Of a stretch of DNA of 64,000 nucleotides, positions 31,711-41,996 are shown piece after piece; positions within the stretch are counted from its first letter, which is position 1, and every line of letters begins with the position of its first letter. The stretch comes from Carnobacterium mobile DSM 4848 (GTDB lineage: Bacteria; Bacillota; Bacilli; Lactobacillales; Carnobacteriaceae): NCBI RefSeq assembly GCF_000744825.1, contig NZ_JQMR01000001.1, positions 744,001 through 808,000 on the forward strand. Reading direction: 5' to 3'. Both the position numbers and the translations under genes were made by a program. The notes beneath the pieces were generated by a model. It was not told the origin of the DNA, made no database searches, and saw nothing but the letters and a program-made list of their open reading frames with translations.

Positions 31711-32664
31711 ATGATAAAGCCAAAAGAAATCCATATTGTTTTTAATGAACTTTCTGGTTCCGGGAAAGGTCAGCTTATTTGTCAAACTTTAGTAAAAGAA
31801 GTAAAGGAAAAAAAGCTTTCTTTTTCCTTACATAAATCATGCTATGCCGGTCATACTGTCAAAATAGTAGCAGAATTAGTTCAAGAACTGAATGCTTTGC
31901 TTAGTTCAGCCACTGCTATACTGCTGATTGTCGGCGGAGATGGAACTTTACATGAAGCACTGTTAGGACTTGGTGAAACATATAAACACATTCCACTAGC
32001 TTATATTCCAGCAGGATCAGGAAATGATTTTGCAAAAGGATTAGGGATTTCAAAAAACACTTCAAAAGCACTAGAGCAGATCTTATCTGTTAAAACACCT
32101 AGAGAAGTAAATGTTATCCAATTTAAAGAAAACAATAAAAAACAAATCCGTTATGCTGTCAACAACGTGGGTGTCGGATTTGATGCATCAACCGTCAAAC
32201 AAGCAAATCAATCAACAGTGAAAGCACGTTTGAATCGATACCATCTTGGCTCCTTAACTTATCTCATTTCGGTCATCACTGTCTTGTCTCAACAAAAAGC
32301 GTTCCCCATCGAAGTCGTAACGGACCATCAGAAGCTATCCTTTCCTAAGGCTTTTTTAGTTACCGTGAATAACCATCCTTATTTTGGCGGTGGAATTAGA
32401 ATTTCCCCCAAAGCTTCTCCATATGACAATAAAGTTGATTTAATTGTCCTTGAAAAATCTTCTGTCTTTAAAATTATTTGGCTTTTTTTGTTACTGCTAG
32501 CTGACGGACGTCATTTAAAGCATAAAGATGTGCATTATATTAAAACTGAAAACCTTCGCCTGTATTCCGCTGTACGAGAAGAAGTTCAAGCAGACGGTGA
32601 ACTTTTAGGTTATCGTACAATTGATTTACAGCTCTCTTCATCTTCACGCTATTTCTGGTTTTAA
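31711..32664 (+). CDS. Diacylglycerol/lipid kinase family protein (YegS/DgkB-like)
   Basis: A 317-residue cytosolic lipid kinase of the DAGK catalytic-domain family. Visible are the N-terminal VFNELSGSGKG, the nucleotide-binding VGGDGTLHEALLGL, and IPAGSGNDFAKGLG. B. subtilis DgkB recycles diacylglycerol from lipoteichoic acid synthesis; this gene could do so, or phosphorylate another lipid. ATG 31711 lies behind AAAGGAG; the longer frame is discarded. Confidence 0.88.
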   Translation: MIKPKEIHIVFNELSGSGKGQLICQTLVKEVKEKKLSFSLHKSCYAGHTVKIVAELVQELNALLSSATAILLIVGGDGTLHEALLGLGETYKHIPLAYIPAGSGNDFAKGLGISKNTSKALEQILSVKTPREVNVIQFKENNKKQIRYAVNNVGVGFDASTVKQANQSTVKARLNRYHLGSLTYLISVITVLSQQKAFPIEVVTDHQKLSFPKAFLVTVNNHPYFGGGIRISPKASPYDNKVDLIVLEKSSVFKIIWLFLLLLADGRHLKHKDVHYIKTENLRLYSAVREEVQADGELLGYRTIDLQLSSSSRYFWF

Positions 32665-32686
32665 TGTTGAAAAACTCTAAGCTGTC

Positions 32687-32733
32687 AAAAGAGCTAAAAG
32701 AACAGATTACCTGTTTCTTTTAGCTCTTTTTTT
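32687..32733. terminator. Terminator shared by the lipid kinase gene and recD2
   Basis: AAAAGAGCTAAAAGAA and the complementary CTTTTAGCTCTTTT form a long stem with a CAG/CTG extension and a seven-T tail on the plus strand. The tail overlaps the recD2 stop codon from the other side. Confidence 0.88.
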
Positions 32734-35224
32734 AAGGAGCGATACCTTCCATGCCGATCATGGGATCAATTTTATTCGATTGAATCAATTCTATTGTTAA
32801 TCGATAAGAAGCCGGCACTTCTTCTTTCATTTCAAACAATGAATCCTCTTCTAGCGTCTTCTCACTAGCGACTGATTCTGAAGTAGCTGTTTTATGTTTT
32901 TCTTCTGAGGATTCCTTAAAAGCGGCTTGTGTCGTTTCATCAGATAAGACGTCTTTTTCTTCTATAAGCCGTTCTTTTAATGTAGTCAAACGTGTAGCCG
33001 AAGATTTCATAACACATTCTTGAAAAGCTGAATTTTCTCCGCATAAAATTAATAATTCGCTGCTCCTGGTGATCGCAGTATAAAGCAAATCACGTCTGAG
33101 CATTCTGCCATAATTTTGAACCATTGGCAAAATTACCATCTTAAATTCGCTGCCTTGTGATTTATGAATCGAACAACAATAAGCTAAAGTGATTTTATTC
33201 CATTCATTTCGTTTGTACGTTACTTCATTCGAATCAAATTGAATAACCAGCTCATCTACTTTATCTGCTGTTTCTTTTGCATAAGTAATACTGGTAATTT
33301 CTCCCATATCTCCATTAAAAACGTTTAATTCAGGGTTATTGACCAATTGCAGAATTTTATCTCCAATGCGGTAAACCCGGTCGTTAAATTTTACTTCTTT
33401 GCGCTGGCTTGTTTCATTAGGATTCAGAATTTCTTGCATCATTTTATTCAACGCATCAATACCAGCCGGACCTCGGTACATTGGCGCCAGAACTTGGATG
33501 TCTTGAGATGTAAAACCTTTTTCTTTTGCCTTCGCTACAACTTGTCGAATGACTTCTTCAATCTGGTAAGCATTGCAAGAAATAAACGAACGGTCTTTTT
33601 TATTTTGAGTAAAATCCCCTGGCAAACGTCCATCTTTGATTTCATGTGCTAAGGGAATAATAGTTGACCCGTCTCCTTGACGATAAATTTCATTCAATTC
33701 CATACTTGGAATTAGATGGGCATCAATCAAATCATGCAGCACTTGTCCTGGTCCAACAGAAGGCAGCTGATTTTTATCACCCACGAATAGAACTTGCATA
33801 TGTTGAGGTACCGCTCGAAGCAACTGATTGGCCAGCCAAGTATCAACCATCGACATTTCATCGACAATCAACAGGCCTCCTTCTAACTCACGGTCAGATT
33901 GTTGGTCTTCATTATTGTTTTCTCTCCCATTTAATCCTAATAGGCGATGAATCGTACTGCTTGGCAAGTTCGTCGTTTCATTCATTCTTTTAGCGGCACG
34001 TCCCGTCGGCGCTGTCAATAATATTGGAAAAGGCTGTTCTTTATAATCGTTTAAATCTAATGATAACCCATTTAATTCAGCAAATAATGAAACGATTCCA
34101 TTTAAAACCGTCGTCTTTCCTGTTCCTGGACCACCCGTTAAAATAAACATCGGAGATAGCATCGCTTCCTCAATTGCTTTTACCTGTGATGCTCCATAAG
34201 AAATTCCCAATCTTTTTTCTAGTTTTCGAATTTCCTTAGGAATATCGTGGGTACCATATGTAATTTTTTTGCGATTTAATAGACGTTTAACGGATGTACT
34301 GATTCCCCATTCAGCAGCATATAATGATTTAATATACAGTTTTTTCTGATCTTCGATAATTTGATTTTCTTCGATCAGATGAACTAATTCATCAGCTACT
34401 GCATCTGGTTCAATAATAAATGAACGGCTAGATTCTAAAACAGTTAAACTCTCTTCCAACAGATCTTCAGCTGATGTATACGTGTTGCCTTGACTTAAGC
34501 ACAATTCACTCAAAGCAAATAAGACCGCTGCTCTTAATCGTCCTGGAGAATCAGGAGCAAAGCCCAATTGTTCCGCAATAGCATCCGCTTTTTTAAAGCC
34601 GATGTTTTCAATATCCTGAACCAGTTGATAAGGATTTTCCTGGATGATTTCCAATGTTTCTCCTTGGTAGGTTTGATAGATATTATAAGCTAGTTGGCTT
34701 CCAAATCCATAACTGTTTAAACCAATGATGATTTTCTCCATTCCATCACTAGCATGGATCGTTTGGATCAAGACTTCTTTTTTCTTGCTGTTTAATCCTG
34801 TTACTTCAGCTAAAGCATCTGGATTTTCACTGATTTTGTCAATAGCGTTTTCGCCTAAAACATGCACGATGTTTTCAGCTGTTTTCTTCCCAATTCCAGG
34901 GAACTTGTCGCTGGAAAGGTAATTTATTACACCTGCCATCGTCGTAGGTTTTTCTTGTTTGTAACGATTACTATTAAATTGAAGGCCAAACTTAGGATGA
35001 TCGATCAGTGTGCCATAAAAACGATACGTCTCTTCTTCTTGAATTTGACCAAAGTTTCCTGTGACGACAATTTCTTTATCCGCATAATCACTGTTTGTCT
35101 CAGTCACTCTTATTAATAAAACTTTATAAAAATTTGTTGGATTTTGATAGAATATTGCGACGACTTGTCCTACGATATACAGTTCTTCCGTTGCAAATAA
35201 GTCTAATTTTTCTTGTTCGACCAT
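32732..35224 (-). CDS. recD2: ATP-dependent RecD2 helicase
   Basis: An 830-residue SF1B 5'-3' DNA helicase of the RecD2 type, which lacks RecBC partners. An N-terminal OB/helix-hairpin-helix region (FPGIGKKTAENIVHVLG) precedes the motor with Walker A GGPGTGKTTV, motif II VDEMSMVD and the C-terminal UvrD-like motif YTAITRS. The tail (SSEEKHKTATSESVASEKTLEEDS) is acidic and probably disordered. It is 22 bp from the TPR gene, the mnmA-TPR-recD2 order of B. subtilis. Confidence 0.95.
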   Translation of the reverse strand: MVEQEKLDLFATEELYIVGQVVAIFYQNPTNFYKVLLIRVTETNSDYADKEIVVTGNFGQIQEEETYRFYGTLIDHPKFGLQFNSNRYKQEKPTTMAGVINYLSSDKFPGIGKKTAENIVHVLGENAIDKISENPDALAEVTGLNSKKKEVLIQTIHASDGMEKIIIGLNSYGFGSQLAYNIYQTYQGETLEIIQENPYQLVQDIENIGFKKADAIAEQLGFAPDSPGRLRAAVLFALSELCLSQGNTYTSAEDLLEESLTVLESSRSFIIEPDAVADELVHLIEENQIIEDQKKLYIKSLYAAEWGISTSVKRLLNRKKITYGTHDIPKEIRKLEKRLGISYGASQVKAIEEAMLSPMFILTGGPGTGKTTVLNGIVSLFAELNGLSLDLNDYKEQPFPILLTAPTGRAAKRMNETTNLPSSTIHRLLGLNGRENNNEDQQSDRELEGGLLIVDEMSMVDTWLANQLLRAVPQHMQVLFVGDKNQLPSVGPGQVLHDLIDAHLIPSMELNEIYRQGDGSTIIPLAHEIKDGRLPGDFTQNKKDRSFISCNAYQIEEVIRQVVAKAKEKGFTSQDIQVLAPMYRGPAGIDALNKMMQEILNPNETSQRKEVKFNDRVYRIGDKILQLVNNPELNVFNGDMGEITSITYAKETADKVDELVIQFDSNEVTYKRNEWNKITLAYCCSIHKSQGSEFKMVILPMVQNYGRMLRRDLLYTAITRSSELLILCGENSAFQECVMKSSATRLTTLKERLIEEKDVLSDETTQAAFKESSEEKHKTATSESVASEKTLEEDSLFEMKEEVPASYRLTIELIQSNKIDPMIGMEGIAP

Positions 35225-35246
35225 TTCTATCCATCCTTTCCGTTCA

Positions 35247-35936
35247 TTATTCTTCTTGAAACTGAATAAATTTTTCGATCGCTTGCAGTTGTTGAAGCCG
35301 TTTTAAATGTGCTTCAGGGTTTAATTCATGAGAAGTTTTAAAAAAACTTTCTACAGTAGTCGCTGATTCATTTAAAGCCATCCCAATCACACCCCGTTTA
35401 AACCATGCTTCATCATTATCTGGGGTTACTGCGACAGCTTGTTCAAAATACCCCTTTGCTTCCTTAAAATGGCCTGTTTGCATAAAGCAATCCCCTATCA
35501 AGAGAATCAGCAAACTATCTTTTGAATTCTCTGGGTAGGCTAGTAGTAAATAAACAAGGGCTTTTTTAGGGTTTTCTAACATTAAATAACATTGGCCTAT
35601 CATAATCGCAGCATCATTTTTTAAACTGGTTTCTTCAGCCTGAAAAACACGTTCAAAATACACCAGACTTTTTTCAGGCATATTTTTGTAGTAATACAAA
35701 TTCCCAAAAGTATATAGCAATTCTAGGTGATTTTGGTATTTTTGAAGTGCCGTTTCTAAAACAGCTTGAGCATCTTCGTATTTTTTAGCTAAAATTAAAA
35801 TAGAGGCTAAATTACAGTAACTATCACTATTTTCAGTTTGTTCTTCGATTTCCTCAAACAATAATCGGATCGCTTCGTTTAATTTTCCTTGTTCCCATAA
35901 TTGAAAAGCTTTATGGTTCCGATTCATTTTGTTCAC
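35247..35936 (-). CDS. TPR-repeat protein (YrrB-like)
   Basis: A 229-residue cytoplasmic protein made mainly of tetratricopeptide repeats (SLVYFERVFQAEE, DNDEAWFKRGVIG and similar units), a protein-interaction scaffold. B. subtilis YrrB sits in the same place between trmU and recD2. Its partner is unknown. A terminator precedes it, so it has its own promoter or depends on readthrough from mnmA. Confidence 0.85.
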   Translation of the reverse strand: MNKMNRNHKAFQLWEQGKLNEAIRLLFEEIEEQTENSDSYCNLASILILAKKYEDAQAVLETALQKYQNHLELLYTFGNLYYYKNMPEKSLVYFERVFQAEETSLKNDAAIMIGQCYLMLENPKKALVYLLLAYPENSKDSLLILLIGDCFMQTGHFKEAKGYFEQAVAVTPDNDEAWFKRGVIGMALNESATTVESFFKTSHELNPEAHLKRLQQLQAIEKFIQFQEE

Positions 35937-36017
35937 TCCTTTTACAACTCTTACTATTCTACATCAAAACAGCCTGTTTTTCTACTCAAGGAAAAAATCC
36001 CTTTTATAAAAAGCAAT

Positions 36018-36063
36018 AAAAAAATTACGTGTAAGCACATTAAGATGCTTACACGTAATTTAT
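36018..36063 (-). terminator. Intrinsic terminator of mnmA
   Basis: A 15-bp perfect stem AAATTACGTGTAAGC and its complement with a 9-base loop, followed by a run of T on the minus strand. Confidence 0.92.
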
Positions 36064-36120
36064 AAATACTAGCTAATTGTTCGAGACCAATACGCTAAAA
36101 CGCGCTCATCCTCAAAATTT

Positions 36121-37260
<1,140 letters not shown>

Positions 37261-37317
37261 TCAAATAGATTCTGAAAATCTTAACGATTTGAAGGTCGTA
37301 TTTTTTCAGTCTTAATC

Positions 37318-37345
37318 ATTATACTAACTTTTTGAAAGAAAGCAA
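37318..37345 (-). promoter_or_regulatory. Promoter of mnmA
   Basis: TTGCTT (37345-37340) and TATAAT (37323-37318) are 16 bp apart on the minus strand, about 70 bp ahead of the mnmA start. A terminator lies just upstream, so mnmA is an independent unit. Confidence 0.6.
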
Positions 37346-37369
37346 GACAGCTGTTTGATAAGAAAGCTA

Positions 37370-37422
37370 AAAAATAAAAAACCGCATAAAAGAAAACGGC
37401 AATGGCTCATCCTCTTTTATGC
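37370..37422 (-). terminator. Terminator of the desulfurase-DUF1831 unit
   Basis: GCATAAAAGA and TCTTTTATGC form a 10-bp stem with a 19-base loop; the minus-strand tail GGTTTTTTATTTTT follows. Confidence 0.75.
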
Positions 37423-37429
37423 AGCTGAT

Positions 37430-37777
37430 TTACTCTTTAATAAAAATGCCTTGTTCCACAAAATTCTGCATAATGAATTCATATTTTTCTCGGATTTTAA
37501 TAAAAGCTTCTCCATTGTAAATGTTAACGGCTCTCAATCCATTATGAGTAGTCGCTGAAAGTTTTAACTGAGTTAAATCACTGGATACCATTACTTTCAA
37601 TTTTATTCCTTGTTTATTTAATGAGTTATCATCTAACGAACGAATATATTGAAAGTTTCCAGTTTTTGCTTCTTCAAATCCATTGTCTCGTAATGTATAA
37701 CGTTTTACATCAGGGTTAACGGCATACGTATCTGTTGATCCCTGAAGTTTCGCTGTTTTTGTAAATGCCACTTCCAT
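37430..37777 (-). CDS. DUF1831 family protein
   Basis: A 115-residue protein recognised as DUF1831, found in lactobacilli between the cysteine desulfurase and mnmA genes. It has no cysteine and no membrane segment. The setting suggests a role in sulfur trafficking or regulation for tRNA thiolation, but none has been shown. ATG 37777 closely follows the desulfurase gene (91 bp) and a terminator follows. Confidence 0.8.
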   Translation of the reverse strand: MEVAFTKTAKLQGSTDTYAVNPDVKRYTLRDNGFEEAKTGNFQYIRSLDDNSLNKQGIKLKVMVSSDLTQLKLSATTHNGLRAVNIYNGEAFIKIREKYEFIMQNFVEQGIFIKE

Positions 37778-37868
37778 TCACCTCATCTTTTATTTTTCAT
37801 TCTTTTTACATCAGAATGTTCATTCTAATGATATTCTAGCTGTTTTTTCCATTCCCATCCTATTTCAA

Positions 37869-39017
37869 CTACTTTTTTAACCGGTTAATTACTTTTATCA
37901 GTTCATCTGCTAATTGATCAATACTTTTAGAAGTTGTTCCTAAACCAAAACTAATCCGAACAGATTCGTTGATTCGCGAGCTTCTTTCACCGTACATAGC
38001 TGTTAATACATGACTAGGATCGATATTCCCTGCTGTACAAGCTGATCCGGCAGAAATAGCAATACCAGCTAAATCCAACAGCAGCAGTAATTTTTCTGAG
38101 GAAACTCCAACAAACCACATACTGACGATATGAGCCAAATGAACAGTTGGATCGCCGTTTACTTCAAAATCGATCCCCGCATCTTCTAATCGTCCTAATA
38201 ACTGATTCCGGTAATGATGGTAAGCTGTTTTGCGTGCTTCTTTTTCTATCTGTGCAATTTCAACAGCTTTTTGAAATCCTGCAATAGCTGGTATATTTTC
38301 TGTCCCAGCTCTGCGTCTTGTTTCTTGTTCACCGCCTAGCATAAAACTAGGCAAATGGATTTTCTCATTAATGTACAAAAAGCCTATTCCTTTAGGTCCA
38401 TTGATTTTGTGGCTTGAAGTAGAAAGCAGATCAATATGATCGCGCTTAACATCAATCGTTTCTAAGCCATATGCTTGCACTGCATCTGTATGGAAGAATG
38501 CTGACGACTCACTTTCCTGAATGATTTCTCCAATAGCAGCAATATCCGTTAGAGCGCCTACTTCATTATTTCCATACATAATGGAAATGAGTATCGTGTC
38601 ACTTCGTAAGGCTGCCCTGACTTGTTCCGGATCGACTTTTCCTAGTTGATCTACCGGCAAATACGTTACTTCAAACCCGATTGATTCCAAGTATTCCATT
38701 GGTTTCAACACTGCATGGTGTTCAACAGCCGTTGTAATCAAATGTTTTCCTTCCGTTTGGCGAGAAAATGCAGTTTCTAAAATAGCGGTATTATCACTTT
38801 CTGTTCCGCCGCTTGTTATGACGATTTCGTTTGGTTTAGCTCCAATACTCTCAGCAAAAGTCTGCTTAGCCTCATCCATTATCCGCCGACTATCCCGTCC
38901 AAATTGATGAATACTTGAAGCATTTCCATAATGATTTTTCATTGTTTCATAGACGACTTCTATCACTTCTGGGTGTACCGGACTAGTTGCAGCATGATCT
39001 AAATAAATTTTTTCCAT
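37869..39017 (-). CDS. Cysteine desulfurase, NifS/IscS type
   Basis: A 382-residue PLP enzyme that takes sulfur from cysteine. The start at 39017 (MEKIYLDHAATSP) behind GGAGGGG is clear. The PLP lysine lies in LLSTSSHKINGPKGIG and the persulfide cysteine in GSACTAGNIDPSHVL. The genes downstream, DUF1831 and mnmA, suggest that it serves tRNA thiolation, like B. subtilis YrvO. No IscU or SufU gene is adjacent, so Fe-S assembly is less likely its main task. Confidence 0.93.
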   Translation of the reverse strand: MEKIYLDHAATSPVHPEVIEVVYETMKNHYGNASSIHQFGRDSRRIMDEAKQTFAESIGAKPNEIVITSGGTESDNTAILETAFSRQTEGKHLITTAVEHHAVLKPMEYLESIGFEVTYLPVDQLGKVDPEQVRAALRSDTILISIMYGNNEVGALTDIAAIGEIIQESESSAFFHTDAVQAYGLETIDVKRDHIDLLSTSSHKINGPKGIGFLYINEKIHLPSFMLGGEQETRRRAGTENIPAIAGFQKAVEIAQIEKEARKTAYHHYRNQLLGRLEDAGIDFEVNGDPTVHLAHIVSMWFVGVSSEKLLLLLDLAGIAISAGSACTAGNIDPSHVLTAMYGERSSRINESVRISFGLGTTSKSIDQLADELIKVINRLKK

Positions 39018-39051
39018 ATTGCCCCTCCGTGACCATTTTTTGATTCTTAAA

Positions 39052-39080
39052 ATTTTACCACTATTTTTTCTCTTCGACAA
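39052..39080 (-). promoter_or_regulatory. Promoter of the cysteine desulfurase gene
   Basis: TTGTCG (39080-39075) and TAAAAT (39057-39052) are 17 bp apart with a TGG extended -10, on the minus strand about 35 bp ahead of the start. Confidence 0.65.
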
Positions 39081-39166
39081 TAGACAAAATAACATAAACA
39101 AATCGGCTATTTATTAATGTGTTTATTGTTGATTACTTACATTTCTATCCATTTATGCATCAAGAA

Positions 39167-41449
39167 TTAATTGATTACTTCCGGAAACAGCATTTTTAAG
39201 ATTCCCATGGTTAATGGTCGGCCTTTGCCTTCAGAAACAAAAGCATGCATATGCATTGCTGGATTAAAATTTGCTTCAATTACAGTATAGCCTGGACAGT
39301 CCACTGTAGATGGTTTTTGGTAATCAGGTATAATCAAATCTACCCCACAAACTTTTGCACCAATTGTCTTTGTCATTTTTACAGCAGCATCTTTATACGT
39401 TTGATCGATCAAGTCGGTCATATCAATTGAATCTCCACCGGTGCTGATATTCGAATTTTCACGTAAATAAACGCGTTTTCCATTTTCTGGGATACTGTCA
39501 ATTGTAAATCCTTGTCCTTTTAGCATCAGTTGTTCAATTTCTCCAAGTTGGATTTCTTCTAAAGGTGCGCGATGATTCGTTCCGCGTAACGGATTTTTAT
39601 TTTTTTCTGTGACTAACTCTTTTACGGTGTGTTTCCCGTCTCCTACAACATTAGCAGGCACGCGTAATAAGATAGCCGCTACTTGGTCATCTAATACGAA
39701 AAAGCGATATTCTGTCCCTTCTATAAACTCTTCAACCAACACAGCAGAATCTTCTTTAAAGGCAAAATCCATTGCTGATTGATAATCTTCAAAACTTGCT
39801 CCTTCTTTAAAGATAGAGATCCCTACTCCATAATTAGTTGATTTAGGTTTTACTACAATCCCTTTATTCTCATATTGCCAATAGCTCTCTTCAGCTTCAG
39901 CTTTCGTTTGGTATTCTTCTCCTACCGGAACTTTAAATCCAGCTTCAGCTAAAACTTTTTTTGTGACAGTTTTATTTTCCATAATCAAAGGAGCAATATA
40001 CGTATCTTTGGATGTCATATTCGCATTTTTTACATATTCACTGTGCTTTTGATAATCCAGCTTTAAAAATTGTTCAGATTCATCTAAAATTTCCACTTTT
40101 AATCCTTTTTGAAGCGCATCAAAAAGCAATAATTGGGTCGACATCTCCATGTTCGAAAAGCCTCTTAATGAGTAAGGGCGCTTAAGGGCCTCTTTTTTGT
40201 AGTGTTGAGCTAACTTCATACCAAAAGACAAGTACGATCCAGCTTCTTCAATTCCTTTGATTATTCGTGCAGCAATCGTTTCTTCTGGATAAATAAGCTG
40301 TTTTTTTGCTTGTTGGATACAGTCAAGCTGTACCTCAGTTCCATTCGTTTCTCGAACCATTTCCTCCATTTGAGCAATTAAATCCAATCCTTCGTTTTGA
40401 AAGCCGGTTACATCATTAGGGTGCTCTAAAGCAATCGCATCGCTCATCTTTTTCCCTTCTCTAACTTCAGCCATTGTTGCTGTATCCTCTTTCCAAACCA
40501 TTAACATACAGAAAAGATGAACAACTTGCATATCTTGTTCTGACATCCCAAAAGCATCAAAGGGGTTCAAGTCAAAGATTCTTAACTCTACATATGAAAT
40601 TCCTTTCGTCAATAATTCGTGAACAGTTTTTGTTTCTCTTAAGCGAATACCTGAATAGAATTCTCTTTCTTCACTTAATTTCCCTTCACTCACTGCTTCT
40701 TCTAAATCAGCAACATAATCGGCTACCGTTTCAAACGAAATAGAGACATCATCTGAATTGGCATAACCATAATGGCTACTTCGAATGCTTCTGATATAGT
40801 CTCGCGGTGCACTGTTTCCCTGCTGGTCATTTTTAAAGAAAGTTTCATCGCCTGTAGGAGCAGCCCCTAAAAGGTAAGTTAGCAGCCATTGATAACGCAG
40901 AAAATTCTTAGCTAACTTCAAGTAAATAGCTGATTTAAAGTCTATCGGGTTTAAAATATCTGTTTGATTTTGATACAACCGCTCAATAAATTCTTTGTCG
41001 AATTCAAAGTTATAATGTACGCCGCTCAGCATTTGTTTCGTCTTCCCATATTTTTCTGCTAAATAATGCCGGTAATCAACATCTTCACGTTTTTCTAGAT
41101 TAGCCACTGGAATAGCTTCTTCTTCTGGCAGCGTTACAGGCATACTCATTGGCCAGATGTATTCATCTTCAGGAATCGTTCTTAAGGCCACATCATGAAG
41201 AGCGCTTAACCAACGATGTGTTTCGTGAATCGAAGTAACTGGCGAAGTAATAAACTCTAATTGAGATTCACTAAAATCGGTTTGAATATATGGATGAAAT
41301 GACCGATTTCCAAATTGTCGTGGATGTTCTGTTAAAGCTAGTTTCCCAGAGGATAAGGTACGCAACCCTTCTTTTTCTATCCCATAAACAGCTTGATAAA
41401 ATGCATTCTCCATTTTTATTTCTTTAATGTTTTCTTTAATTGTCTTCAT
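39167..41449 (-). CDS. gshF: Bifunctional glutamate-cysteine ligase/glutathione synthetase
   Basis: A 760-residue fusion enzyme making glutathione in one protein. The N-terminal half is a GshA-type ligase (VYGIEKEGLRTLSSGKL, FSESQLEFITSP). The C-terminal half is an ATP-grasp domain (GIVVKPKSTNYGVGISIF, VLVEEFIEGTEYRFFVLDD, IEANFNPAMHMH). Such fusions occur in streptococci, enterococci, listeriae and pasteurellae. ATG 41449 lies inside the last codons of the upstream gene (14-bp overlap), so the two are coupled. It lies in the gap where B. subtilis has cymR. Confidence 0.95.
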   Translation of the reverse strand: MKTIKENIKEIKMENAFYQAVYGIEKEGLRTLSSGKLALTEHPRQFGNRSFHPYIQTDFSESQLEFITSPVTSIHETHRWLSALHDVALRTIPEDEYIWPMSMPVTLPEEEAIPVANLEKREDVDYRHYLAEKYGKTKQMLSGVHYNFEFDKEFIERLYQNQTDILNPIDFKSAIYLKLAKNFLRYQWLLTYLLGAAPTGDETFFKNDQQGNSAPRDYIRSIRSSHYGYANSDDVSISFETVADYVADLEEAVSEGKLSEEREFYSGIRLRETKTVHELLTKGISYVELRIFDLNPFDAFGMSEQDMQVVHLFCMLMVWKEDTATMAEVREGKKMSDAIALEHPNDVTGFQNEGLDLIAQMEEMVRETNGTEVQLDCIQQAKKQLIYPEETIAARIIKGIEEAGSYLSFGMKLAQHYKKEALKRPYSLRGFSNMEMSTQLLLFDALQKGLKVEILDESEQFLKLDYQKHSEYVKNANMTSKDTYIAPLIMENKTVTKKVLAEAGFKVPVGEEYQTKAEAEESYWQYENKGIVVKPKSTNYGVGISIFKEGASFEDYQSAMDFAFKEDSAVLVEEFIEGTEYRFFVLDDQVAAILLRVPANVVGDGKHTVKELVTEKNKNPLRGTNHRAPLEEIQLGEIEQLMLKGQGFTIDSIPENGKRVYLRENSNISTGGDSIDMTDLIDQTYKDAAVKMTKTIGAKVCGVDLIIPDYQKPSTVDCPGYTVIEANFNPAMHMHAFVSEGKGRPLTMGILKMLFPEVIN

Positions 41450-41975
41450 GCAATTCTTCCCTCTTTTTTTCATTGATTTGTCGTTCGATTTCAGCTCGGA
41501 TTTTTGGTTCAGGAGCAAAATCTCTTTCCCAATTTTCTGGCTTCATTACTTTGCCATCTGATTCTCGGTAATGTGGTTTGCCATCCGAAAACAATTTTCC
41601 CATATTCGCTTCATGAACGATTGAAAAAATAGGCTCAGGGTCCACTCCCATCAAAACAAATGAACCATAATTAAAATAATTAGCATCAGTCAAAGCGTCA
41701 ACTTGACCAATTAAATTTGATTCCACTGTTTTTTGTTCCGTTCTTATTTTAGTAAGCGTTTGGTTCACTTCCTTTTGCCATTGAGAAAAAAGCTTATCAA
41801 AAGCAGAGAGATCTCCAGAGACACTTGCATACAGAAACTCTATGATCTCTTCAGTTGAAAAAACTGCCCTTGATAAAGCTTCCTCAGGAGTAAGGGCTTT
41901 TGGGGTTTTATTTTCCGAAGGATGAAAAACTGTATGGAACTCTTGAGTTTGTTCATAGGCAGATCGTTTACTCAT
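41436..41975 (-). CDS. All-alpha NTP-pyrophosphatase-like (Cof-like/MazG-type) protein
   Basis: A 179-residue protein. The segment RAVFSTEEIIEFLYASVSGD has the EExxE metal motif of PRA-PH/MazG-type pyrophosphatases, and QVDALTDANYFNYGS the second acidic motif. Then NMGKLF.DGKPHYRESDGKVMKPENW follows the Cof-like group. It probably hydrolyses a non-canonical nucleoside triphosphate or a related pyrophosphate. It overlaps gshF and is 21 bp downstream of the coiled-coil gene, so the three form one unit. Confidence 0.7.
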   Translation of the reverse strand: MSKRSAYEQTQEFHTVFHPSENKTPKALTPEEALSRAVFSTEEIIEFLYASVSGDLSAFDKLFSQWQKEVNQTLTKIRTEQKTVESNLIGQVDALTDANYFNYGSFVLMGVDPEPIFSIVHEANMGKLFSDGKPHYRESDGKVMKPENWERDFAPEPKIRAEIERQINEKKREELHEDN

Positions 41976-41996
41976 TTTAAATTCTCCTTAATTATC

